Below are positions 7,166 to 15,424 of a DNA stretch of 44,423 nucleotides, piece after piece (position 1 is the stretch's first letter; the number at the start of each line of letters is the position of its first letter). The stretch is taken from positions 1 to 44,423 of the forward strand of contig JAKIZO010000007.1 in the NCBI GenBank assembly GCA_022707965.1, written 5' to 3'. Under the pieces are notes generated by a model that was given only the letters and a program-made list of their open reading frames with translations, was not told the origin of the DNA and searched no databases. The stretch is from Bacteroidota bacterium. Its GTDB lineage: Bacteria; Bacteroidota; Ignavibacteria; Kapaibacteriales; UBA2268. Position numbers and translations under genes: made by a program.

Positions 7166-8983
7166 ATGAGAAAGATATTATTTATATTCTTAGCACTAAT
7201 GGTACTTGGTTGCTCGCAACAAAACGTAACCAGCAATAATAATTATAATTATGCTGATTTGCTATTCATAAAAAATGGTAAAAAATTAATTCAAGGCAAT
7301 GAATATGAATTTTTCTGGAAAACAAGCGGACTAAATTCTAAGGTTTTTTATTCTGCAATATCTTTTATATTTGAAAAAGATGGTTTTTCGAGAAATGAGA
7401 TAATAAAACTTGAAAAAATTGACAGCGTTTTTTATCGCGGTTTTGTTAGGATACCTGAATTTGCCTCATCTGTGAATTTTGCTCTTACAACACCTTTAGC
7501 TGATTTATACTGTCCTTATTCAATCACTTTACCAATTTATAAAGATGAAAACACACCTGAATTTGGAGCAAATTCAACATTGCTGTATATTGCAGACACT
7601 CAAAATTATTTAAAATATTTCTACAATGAAAGAAGCTTTTATCCTGATAACTATGCTATTTATTTAGTGCGATGGCTATATGAAATGGAGAAAAAGATAT
7701 TTGTAGCAGATTCAGTTAGAAAACATCTTGAAGAATTAAAAAAAGAAAAAGATTCGCCCGATATTCAATTGCTAAAATTGGTTGGCAATACAATGCTTAT
7801 GGATTACTCAGAACACAGTAAAATACTTGAAAATATGGCACAAAACCTGAAATGTTCTAACATATTGAATAATCAGTATGTTGCCGGCGCTGTACGGCAA
7901 TTATTCATTAATAATTATGAAAAAGACACGGTTAATATAAAAAAGATAATAGAGAATATTGTAAAATACTGCCCAAATTCTATGTTTTCTCAAGGTATGA
8001 TAGAACCTGGTCCGAAAAATGTCAAAATTTTGCCACCTTCAATAATTCTATGGCTGATCAACAAAAAATTAGAAAGTCAGACAGATTATGATTTATTGAT
8101 TCCTAAATTTAACATTCTAACATTTAATTTTTTACCTGATTCATTAGAAGCCGCTAAAATTTTAGCAAACAAACTATATACCGATTATATTAACTATTTT
8201 GTTGATAATGATAATTATTATAAAATTAAAGATTATTCTCATAGTCTTTATTCCAGAATAGGAATGCTACCATCTGCTTATAAAAAGTTAGCTTTTGTAA
8301 CGAAGGATTACGATAAATATCTTGGGTATATGAAAGAGATAGCAGAGAAAATTAATTACAATTTATCATCAAAAGCTTTGTTCTACTATGATATAGGATT
8401 GGTATATGATAGTTTGTCCATATTAGATTCAGCTTCAAAATATTTTTATTATTCGCATTCATTGCTACCAGTTCGTTCGCTTGGATATGCTCAATTAAAA
8501 AAATTAACTCCAAAAATGGGATATAGCGATGTCGATAAATTTGTTGCAGATATTAGCAAAAAATATGGTTTCCCTTTAACCAAGATTGGGGATAATTTCC
8601 CTTCAATTGAATATGTTGATGGGACAAAAGAAGATATTGCTAATAACAAAGTTCCAAAAATAGTGTTTTTCTATAATACTACTTGTGGTCCTTGTGAACG
8701 AGCTTTTAAAGATTTAAAAAAAGTGAAATCATTGCTTGATAATAAAAAAATTAAATTATTTTTTATTTCGCCAGAAAATACTGATAAATTAAAAAAATGG
8801 TGGATTTATGATTCTTTTGGCGTTAAAGTGATAAATAATGCTGCTCAGATAAAATCTGCCTTTGGTTCTGACGATTCTGTCCCTCAAATATTACTTCTCA
8901 ATGCTGACAGTTATATTGTAAATTGGATAACCGGATATTCACCCGAAGGAATGAATTGGGAAGAAATTCTTGGGAAATTATAA
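7166..8983 (+). CDS. Lipoprotein with C-terminal thioredoxin-like (TlpA-type) domain
   Basis: A 605-residue lipoprotein: the signal sequence ends in the lipobox LMVLGC with Cys16 as lipidation site. Residues about 20-470 are a mostly helical region with no motif I can name. Residues about 480-605 form a thioredoxin-like domain with the active site CGPC (Cys507/Cys510) in the context FFYNTTCGPCERAF. The family reduces or exchanges disulfides in the periplasm. The N-terminal part is similar in layout to DUF4369/TlpA-type proteins of Bacteroidota but much longer. A GGTGAAC-type ribosome-binding site lies just before the ATG. It follows the small four-cysteine secreted protein and probably shares its transcript through the hairpin at 7118-7145. 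Confidence 0.85.
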   Translation: MRKILFIFLALMVLGCSQQNVTSNNNYNYADLLFIKNGKKLIQGNEYEFFWKTSGLNSKVFYSAISFIFEKDGFSRNEIIKLEKIDSVFYRGFVRIPEFASSVNFALTTPLADLYCPYSITLPIYKDENTPEFGANSTLLYIADTQNYLKYFYNERSFYPDNYAIYLVRWLYEMEKKIFVADSVRKHLEELKKEKDSPDIQLLKLVGNTMLMDYSEHSKILENMAQNLKCSNILNNQYVAGAVRQLFINNYEKDTVNIKKIIENIVKYCPNSMFSQGMIEPGPKNVKILPPSIILWLINKKLESQTDYDLLIPKFNILTFNFLPDSLEAAKILANKLYTDYINYFVDNDNYYKIKDYSHSLYSRIGMLPSAYKKLAFVTKDYDKYLGYMKEIAEKINYNLSSKALFYYDIGLVYDSLSILDSASKYFYYSHSLLPVRSLGYAQLKKLTPKMGYSDVDKFVADISKKYGFPLTKIGDNFPSIEYVDGTKEDIANNKVPKIVFFYNTTCGPCERAFKDLKKVKSLLDNKKIKLFFISPENTDKLKKWWIYDSFGVKVINNAAQIKSAFGSDDSVPQILLLNADSYIVNWITGYSPEGMNWEEILGKL

Positions 8984-9019
8984 TTATAACACCAATCTAA
9001 CACAATTATGCCTATTTTG

Positions 9020-9053
9020 AACCTTCGGAAGGTCCGGAAACCTTCCGAAGGTT
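9020..9053. repeat. Dispersed double-palindrome repeat, copy 2
   Basis: Arms AACCTTCGGAAGGT (9020-9033) and ACCTTCCGAAGGTT (9040-9053) are perfect reverse complements around the spacer CCGGAA. Each arm is also a palindrome except for its centre base. It sits between two convergent genes (plus-strand stop at 8983, minus-strand stop at 9095), where it could terminate from both sides. Confidence 0.9.
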
Positions 9054-9094
9054 ATCAAACCGAGCACTCTCAGAACAAACACTTTTTCCTGACA

Positions 9095-10720
9095 CTATTT
9101 CTTGTCTCTTTCTTCTAATATTTTTAGTATCTCATCGCATTTTGTTTTTGCTCGCTCTACCATTGCTTCCGCTTCTGCAAGAATACTCTTTTTGAATTCT
9201 TCGTCCTTTATTCCAGGCAAATTAATCAACACATTTCGATATGCCCCCCAAATGCCAACTTCAAGGGCGCGAGCACCTACCTCAACATCTGATTTTGACG
9301 CAATATTGCCAATTTTTGCGACTTCAACCATTGCATCCCAGGCAGCATCGCCAAGTCGCATAGTCCCAAGTGGCACTTCAATCGCCTTCTTCAAGCCATC
9401 TTGCATCTTTTGTTCGCGGATTTGTTTCTCTTCCTCAGTATCCTTTGGCAATCTCAACGCTTCCATATAATCATTGAAAGCATTTGTATCGGCATCTATC
9501 ATTGGGATTAGCGCCTGCACTGCATTATGCAACGGTGGTATTATTCGACGCAAATCCTTTTCCAGATGCTCAAACTTGCGAACTCCATAAGTAAGCTTCG
9601 CAACCATTGCCCCAAGTCCGGAACCAATTGCCGCAATCGCAGCGGACGCACTCCCGCCACCTGGTGCAGACGAACGCGCCGCTACTTCCTCGATAAAACC
9701 GCGTACCGTCATTCCTGCAAGTGGTTCGACTGGTTCTTCTTTTATTATATATTCGATAATTCTTTTCTTCGGGTCGAACTGCGAAACTGAATTTAGTCCA
9801 AGCCTATCTATCACAAGCTTTATTTTTTGGTCTTCGTCCAGTATGAATAAATTTTCCTTTTCAATATAGTAATCTGCTGCCACGAGCATCGCTTCAAGCG
9901 GAATTAATCCCACTATTTCAGAACCTGCAACACCGACGTTGATTTCCTTTGCGATGCGTTTTGCTTCCTCGAATGCAATGTGTGGCGGTGTTACTTTGAA
10001 ATTTGTCAAATTCATTGAAATTTGAGCCATATTGTATTCATTGACCCACCAGCCAATCGCTTTCACTTCTTTGAGCAATCCCGGCTGACCATCGCCACGT
10101 CCCGCCTCACGCAAGTCCAATGCTATGCGATGTGCCTGGTTGTTTGTTCCAAGAATATTGATATTATAAGCGATTAAGAAAAATCTCGCTCCTGCAACAG
10201 TTGCACCCCATTCGGGAATGAATTCAGCAGGACCAAAATCCGGCTTCCATTCGGGTTTGTGTATTTTTTCGCGCAATCCTTCATATTCACCCTGACGAAT
10301 ATCGGGAAGGCGTTTGCGATATTCTTTTTCCTGTGCATACTCATATAAATATACGGGAATTCCTATTTCTTCTGCGGCACGCCTACCGAATTCCTTTGCA
10401 AGCTCGACGCATTCTTCCATTGTAACATTTGCCACCGGAATAAACGGGCAGACGTCCAGCGCTCCCATTCTTGGATGCTCGCCTTTGTGATGGCGCATAT
10501 CAATCAATTTCCTTGCAACTTTTGCTGCATTAATCGCACCATCTACAATATGTTCGGGCGAACCTACAAATGTATATACTGTTCTGTTAGTTGATTTGCC
10601 CGGGTCCACATCGAGCAAAGTGCAACCTGGCGTTTGTCTGATGGCGTCTGCTATCGCATTGATTACATCTTCATTTCTGCCTTCTGAAAAATTGGGCACA
10701 CATTCAACAATTTTTTTCAT
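9095..10720 (-). CDS. ftcD: Bifunctional glutamate formimidoyltransferase / formimidoyl-THF cyclodeaminase
   Basis: A 541-residue fused enzyme. Residues 1 to about 300 are the formimidoyltransferase part (VPNFSEGRNEDVI at the N-terminus, HHKGEHPRMGALDVCPFIPV with conserved His82). Residues about 340-535 are the cyclodeaminase part (APGGGSASAAIAAIGSGLGAMVAKLTYG). Together they move the formimino group of N-formimidoylglutamate to tetrahydrofolate and then form 5,10-methenyl-THF and ammonia, the last steps of one histidine catabolic route. The length matches the full fusion as in animals and many Bacteroidota. It lies 16 nt after the Wzi-like gene at the end of a polysaccharide gene run; no other hut gene is visible. 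Confidence 0.97.
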   Translation of the reverse strand: MKKIVECVPNFSEGRNEDVINAIADAIRQTPGCTLLDVDPGKSTNRTVYTFVGSPEHIVDGAINAAKVARKLIDMRHHKGEHPRMGALDVCPFIPVANVTMEECVELAKEFGRRAAEEIGIPVYLYEYAQEKEYRKRLPDIRQGEYEGLREKIHKPEWKPDFGPAEFIPEWGATVAGARFFLIAYNINILGTNNQAHRIALDLREAGRGDGQPGLLKEVKAIGWWVNEYNMAQISMNLTNFKVTPPHIAFEEAKRIAKEINVGVAGSEIVGLIPLEAMLVAADYYIEKENLFILDEDQKIKLVIDRLGLNSVSQFDPKKRIIEYIIKEEPVEPLAGMTVRGFIEEVAARSSAPGGGSASAAIAAIGSGLGAMVAKLTYGVRKFEHLEKDLRRIIPPLHNAVQALIPMIDADTNAFNDYMEALRLPKDTEEEKQIREQKMQDGLKKAIEVPLGTMRLGDAAWDAMVEVAKIGNIASKSDVEVGARALEVGIWGAYRNVLINLPGIKDEEFKKSILAEAEAMVERAKTKCDEILKILEERDKK

Positions 10721-10736
10721 AACTAACCTTTATTAA

Positions 10737-12359
10737 TTAAAAATCACCAAATTTTAATATCAAACGTGCGTACGGACGCACATTCCCATTTATATTTGAA
10801 TGCCTGAAATATCCCAATACATAGAAATTACGAAAAATCTCATATCCCATCGAAATTGAAGCAGAAAAATTCCGTTCTACTTTGCCAGTCAAAAAGCCTA
10901 CCTCCATCGGGTCGAACCACCTGCGCGTTTGGAAAGGGTCGCCACCAGCATTGTAAATCAAACTGTCCCCATCATAAATATTCGCCCCATACCGCAAATA
11001 ACTTATTCCAAGTTCCACCGGATAACGTTCGCCCCACCAATATTTTAACGTAAGCAGAAATCTATCCGAATTTGGCAAAAGTATCGAACCAATAAGTTTT
11101 CCGTCGTGCGAAACCGTGTTCTGACGGTTAAAGTGCGAAAAAGTATATGGCTCTACTCGTGCGTATTCAAATCCAATATCAAGATTTTTTGCCGAAGCAT
11201 ATTCCACAGAAAAATTGTAAGCCATCTTGTTGCTCCAATATCCCGTGCCTACCTTTTCGAAAATTATATCATCGAGCAAATAACTGCCTTTGATTTGCAA
11301 TCTGCTTGCAGGACGGACAGTGAAGAACAACCCCATCAGCGAATTATCTCTATCGTGCAAAGCGTGTTCGATTGATTTCAGAAATCCTATCGGGTTCAAA
11401 TATGCTAAATCTGTATTCCTGTTCGAGTAAATAACTTGCTCGACAAATGCAATTTCACCCCAGCTCGGGCGAACCGCTATTTTGTGGTATGCCATATACT
11501 TCGGCGGTATCTCGGCAAATGCTCCAATCGAACTTTGTGTCGGTTCCCCAATTAGCGAACCGTGAATAAATGTGTACTCAAAATTGCTAAATTTTGCCGC
11601 AAGTGTCAGTGCATCGAACGCCGGGGCAATATCTGCGATGAAAATCCGCTGTTGAAGTCCCGCGCCTTCAAGCTTTGTCTCTCGGGCAAGAGAAGCAAAG
11701 AACCAGCGGTTTCTATAATTTACGTGCGATTCAGAAAAATCTATATCATCGTTCAATTTTGTGAATTTTATGCTTTTCGCATAATATTTGTCCTGCGATG
11801 CAAGCTCTCGCGAACCTGAAAACAGGCGCCCATTCGTTGCTTGCAGGTAAAATCCCAGACGATTATCTATGCTTCCACTAAATCTTACGCCCAAAGTTCC
11901 AATTATGCTTTTTTCATTGTCTTGAAGTGAGAACATATTGTCCAGCATTCCCAACGGCGAAACCGCTACTTTTGTAGAATCATAAGAATAGTAGTAAAAA
12001 TACTTCTCTTTGCTCGAAAACAAATCGTCCGACAGCACAAAAGCACTATCGCTTGGGCTTCGGAAAAGCACTGCGTTTTCTCTTTTCTCGATTTCGAATT
12101 CAAGCAAATACTTTTCGAGTAATTTCAAATCAGAGTTTGTCAGATGCTCCCGCTTATTGTTAATTTGTCGAAGGCACTCCTGAATTTCCATTTTTTGCAG
12201 TGGCAACGACGATAGCGAACGATGTTCAAGCAAACCAATTGCTTCGGCTCTTTGCAGAAAAATATAAACCGGGTGGGCAACCTGAACATTTTCAACTTGT
12301 GCATAAGCCGTGCTTGCAATCAAAAGCAAGATTGCCTTAATGAATACTCTTTTTATCAT
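10737..12359 (-). CDS. Wzi-like capsule assembly outer-membrane beta-barrel protein
   Basis: A 540-residue protein with a signal peptide (about 1-20, ending in AYAQ). A short helical region (25-110) precedes a long run of alternating strands rich in aromatic residues, ending in a typical barrel C-terminus (YARLILKFGDF). This agrees with the capsule assembly Wzi family, outer-membrane barrels that help attach or organise surface polysaccharide. Its start overlaps the stop of the SLBB export gene by one base (TAATG), and wecB lies just before that, which supports a polysaccharide role. The exact polymer is unknown. Confidence 0.8.
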   Translation of the reverse strand: MIKRVFIKAILLLIASTAYAQVENVQVAHPVYIFLQRAEAIGLLEHRSLSSLPLQKMEIQECLRQINNKREHLTNSDLKLLEKYLLEFEIEKRENAVLFRSPSDSAFVLSDDLFSSKEKYFYYYSYDSTKVAVSPLGMLDNMFSLQDNEKSIIGTLGVRFSGSIDNRLGFYLQATNGRLFSGSRELASQDKYYAKSIKFTKLNDDIDFSESHVNYRNRWFFASLARETKLEGAGLQQRIFIADIAPAFDALTLAAKFSNFEYTFIHGSLIGEPTQSSIGAFAEIPPKYMAYHKIAVRPSWGEIAFVEQVIYSNRNTDLAYLNPIGFLKSIEHALHDRDNSLMGLFFTVRPASRLQIKGSYLLDDIIFEKVGTGYWSNKMAYNFSVEYASAKNLDIGFEYARVEPYTFSHFNRQNTVSHDGKLIGSILLPNSDRFLLTLKYWWGERYPVELGISYLRYGANIYDGDSLIYNAGGDPFQTRRWFDPMEVGFLTGKVERNFSASISMGYEIFRNFYVLGYFRHSNINGNVRPYARLILKFGDF

Positions 12360-14107
12360 TATTTGCTCTTCGAAACCCAGTAAATATTAAATAATGTACC
12401 GATTACAGCAACGGTAACGCTTACAAGTGAAGCAATTGTGCCGTATTTCTGCCATTCAATTGCAAGTGGAACATCTGGCGGACGCGGAACATAAATTTCA
12501 TCTCCTGCAAATACATACGTGTTCTCGTCGCCTTCTGTCCATACACGAGACTTGCCTCTAATTATTCGGGCACGCTTTTTTGCTGCTCCTTGTGCGTAAC
12601 CTCCCGCTTTCTCTATATACCATTGCATCGTTTTGCCTTCGTGAAACTCCACATATCCCGGATGATTAACCTGACCATAAACGTAAACATATCCTGGATT
12701 GTCAGGCACCGTTATTACATCTCCATCGTAGAGCAAAACGTTATCTATTTCTGAATTCTCCTTAAATGCTTTAACAAAATCGCAGGATACAATCTGCTTT
12801 TTCAGCATCATATCAATGTAGAAGCGGGTTGTGTCCTCCATTGTTAAATCACTATATTGGAATAAGGAAAAGTAATCTGCCCTGTAATCAACATAGGCAT
12901 CAATCATTTCCTGACGACGAGTAATATAAGCAAGCGGTAAATATGCCTTGCTTGTAAATCCACCTGCTTGCGAAATCACATCTTTTAGCCGCGTTTCTCC
13001 GAAAGTGATTGGATAAATTCCTGGATTTTGCACTTCCCCGCGAACTGATACTGTTGCCGTGTTCTCGAATTTTTTCTGTTGCAACATTCCGACAACAATA
13101 CTTGCTCCCGGTTCGAGCTCAATGTCGGCTTCCAGCAAATTCAAATTTCTATCGACCTTTATTTTTCTTGGGCTATTTCCCTTCTGATAAAGTGTAATAT
13201 TATTCAAATCAGCGTTTTCTTTCAGTCCATAGCAAAATTTCAGCACATAGGAAAGCTTGTCGCCATTTTTATATGGTAGAACAACAGGTCTATGTACCGC
13301 ACCGCTCAAAGACACTTTCGGATACTGATATGGCTCGAACGGTACGAAAATTTCATCGCCTTCTGCTATGAATGGGTCGTAGGAAAGGTCTCCTGTTGCT
13401 ATTGCGCGTTCAATATCTACGTTCTGTGAAGTATAAAACTTTCGCAATAATGTAATATTTCGCATTGAATATAGATTTTCGGCTGCTATTCCTGCCTCTG
13501 AGTAGTTCTTTGTGCGTTCCCGCGACCTTGATTGCAATTTTTGAATTGAGAGCTTTTCTTCTTCTGCAAGTGATTTCTCGGTAGAAATTTGATTAGCAAA
13601 TTTTATGGCTGTCGACACTCTGTATGAGGAAGGTAACGCATAAGTCCCTGGAAAAAGCACATTCCCGCTTATCGTTACTATTACCGTTCTTGCTTTTCTC
13701 AACGAAAGATTGAGTTCAACCCTTTCGTTCCTTTGCTTAAATATGTGAGAAAGAGTATCCTTCAACTGTGCAAGCGTCATATTTCGAACTGATATTTCCC
13801 CGCCGCGTGGCAATACAATGGTCAAATCAGGCGACACCATAAGCGGAACTTCATAGGGAATAATCGGATTTGCCTGCAATGAAATTATATCGCCAGGTCC
13901 TAAATAGTAATATTTCGGTTCAACAATATTGCCCACAGGCATCTTATCTTGTTCAATTGCAGATGTCAATGCCTTGTCTGTTGAAGTTTGCAACTTGAAA
14001 ATATCTTCCTTGTCCAGCGACGAAGATGATGGCAAGCCTTTAAGTTGTGAGTATAGATTTATTCCTGCAACAAACAAGATAAACACTGCTATTGCAATTC
14101 TTTTCAT
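12359..14107 (-). CDS. Polysaccharide export protein with SLBB domains (Wza-like)
   Basis: A 582-residue protein with a signal sequence (1-20). The polysaccharide export domain begins near residue 68 (YYLGPGDIISLQANP) and is followed by several SLBB repeats: VTISGNVLFPGTYALP, VSLSGAVHRPVVLPYKNG, VSVRGEVQNPGIYPITFGE and VYVYGQVNHPGYVEF. A hydrophobic segment near the C-terminus (IASLVSVTVAVIGTLFNIYW) looks like a transmembrane helix that crosses the outer membrane as in Wza. The family forms the outer-membrane channel for capsule or exopolysaccharide. No lipobox Cys is seen, unlike E. coli Wza. The gene follows wecB with a 3-nt gap and precedes the Wzi-like gene. Confidence 0.92.
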   Translation of the reverse strand: MKRIAIAVFILFVAGINLYSQLKGLPSSSSLDKEDIFKLQTSTDKALTSAIEQDKMPVGNIVEPKYYYLGPGDIISLQANPIIPYEVPLMVSPDLTIVLPRGGEISVRNMTLAQLKDTLSHIFKQRNERVELNLSLRKARTVIVTISGNVLFPGTYALPSSYRVSTAIKFANQISTEKSLAEEEKLSIQKLQSRSRERTKNYSEAGIAAENLYSMRNITLLRKFYTSQNVDIERAIATGDLSYDPFIAEGDEIFVPFEPYQYPKVSLSGAVHRPVVLPYKNGDKLSYVLKFCYGLKENADLNNITLYQKGNSPRKIKVDRNLNLLEADIELEPGASIVVGMLQQKKFENTATVSVRGEVQNPGIYPITFGETRLKDVISQAGGFTSKAYLPLAYITRRQEMIDAYVDYRADYFSLFQYSDLTMEDTTRFYIDMMLKKQIVSCDFVKAFKENSEIDNVLLYDGDVITVPDNPGYVYVYGQVNHPGYVEFHEGKTMQWYIEKAGGYAQGAAKKRARIIRGKSRVWTEGDENTYVFAGDEIYVPRPPDVPLAIEWQKYGTIASLVSVTVAVIGTLFNIYWVSKSK

Positions 14108-14110
14108 TAT

Positions 14111-15211
14111 TTATCTCAAATAATTGTAAATAATCTCTACTATTCTTGATGCTGTTTTCCCGTCCCAGAGTTTTGGCACTTCGTAATTCTTCTTTCTCTG
14201 GTCGAATGTTTCGTAAATTGCTTTCAAAATATTTTCCTTTTCGGGTGGGACAAGCACATTTGTCCCAATCTCGACAGTAATCGGACGTTCAGTCGTTGTT
14301 CTTGTGGTAATGCAAGGTATTCCTAAAAAAGTTGTTTCTTCTTGAATTCCACCCGAATCTGTAATCACAAGCGAAGCGCTTTCCATAAGTTTCAGAAAAT
14401 CCAGGTAGCCAAGCGGCTCAATCAATTGCAGTCTTTCGTTCCGGCGAACCGCGTTCGATAATCCAAATTCTTCTATCTTATTCCTTGTTCTTGGATGAAC
14501 AGGGAAAACTATTTTCTTTTTGCTTGTTATATATTCAAATATTTCGAAAAACATTTTCAACATTTCGGGTTCATCTACATTTGTAGGTCTGTGTAAAGTA
14601 ACAAGAACGTAATCGCCTTTGGCAAGATTTAATTTTTCCAGAATTGCCGATTTATGCAACCGCTCTTTTGCAAAAACCAACGAATCTATCATTGTGTTGC
14701 CTACGAAGTGTATTTTTTCGCTCGGCACACCTTCGTTCAGCAAATTTTCGTAACCTGATTTTTCAGTAACAAAAAGCAAATCAGAAATTGCATCTGTTAC
14801 AATTCGGTTAATCTCCTCGGGCATTGTGCGGTCGCCCGAACGCAACCCTGCTTCAATATGCCCCAGCGATATATTCAGCTTCTTCGCCGTAATTGCAGCC
14901 GCCATTGTTGAATTGACATCACCTGCCACCAAAACTAAATCGGGTTGCACCTGATTGCATACTTTTTCGAACTCAATCATTACTTTTGCGGTTTGTTCGG
15001 AGTGCGTTCCCGAACCAACTCCAAGAAAATAATCAGGCTTGGGCATCTCCAAGTCCTGGAAAAATGCTTCGGACATCTCGTAATCGTAATGCTGTCCGGT
15101 GTGCACAAGAATGTGTTCGATTTTATCAGAGTATTTCGCAATTTCGCGGGCTATGGGTGCTATTTTCATAAAATTGGGTCGCGCGCCTACTACCGATAAT
15201 ATTTTTTTCAT
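14111..15211 (-). CDS. wecB: UDP-N-acetylglucosamine 2-epimerase (non-hydrolysing)
   Basis: A 366-residue enzyme that interconverts UDP-GlcNAc and UDP-ManNAc, giving a sugar precursor for surface polysaccharide. Marks of the family: MKKILSVVGARPNFMKIAPI at the N-terminus, AGDVNSTMAAA (Asp98), GHIEAGLRSGDRTMPEE (Glu120 and Glu132), TLHRPTNVD (His207) and DSGGIQEE in the nucleotide site. These line up with the known catalytic acids and histidine. It is the first gene of the minus-strand run wecB - SLBB - Wzi-like - ftcD; the divergent spacer at 15212-15424 should hold its promoter. Confidence 0.96.
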   Translation of the reverse strand: MKKILSVVGARPNFMKIAPIAREIAKYSDKIEHILVHTGQHYDYEMSEAFFQDLEMPKPDYFLGVGSGTHSEQTAKVMIEFEKVCNQVQPDLVLVAGDVNSTMAAAITAKKLNISLGHIEAGLRSGDRTMPEEINRIVTDAISDLLFVTEKSGYENLLNEGVPSEKIHFVGNTMIDSLVFAKERLHKSAILEKLNLAKGDYVLVTLHRPTNVDEPEMLKMFFEIFEYITSKKKIVFPVHPRTRNKIEEFGLSNAVRRNERLQLIEPLGYLDFLKLMESASLVITDSGGIQEETTFLGIPCITTRTTTERPITVEIGTNVLVPPEKENILKAIYETFDQRKKNYEVPKLWDGKTASRIVEIIYNYLR

Positions 15212-15260
15212 AACGCTATCAAAATATTTTTAAACTACAAATTTACAAAAATGTTAAATA

Positions 15261-15309
15261 TAACACATACATCAACTACAAAATAACTTTTAGAATAATA
15301 AATGTGTTA
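15261..15309. promoter_or_regulatory. Spaced inverted repeat in the divergent wecB / surface-protein spacer
   Basis: TAACACAT (15261-15268) and ATGTGTTA (15302-15309) are exact reverse complements 33 nt apart, one pointing to each divergent gene. The right copy lies in the 12-mer ATAAATGTGTTA (15298-15309), which also occurs exactly at 38322-38333. It may be a promoter element or operator; this is a hypothesis from position and recurrence. Confidence 0.4.
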
Positions 15310-15424
15310 CAAAAAAAATAATTATTTGTTAATTATGTTAAAAATCCGTCATTGTTTATTAATGTTAATTTTGAAATTAAATGAAAAAAAGTTAAATTAA
15401 AGATAATTAATTTTTGCTTTTGCG

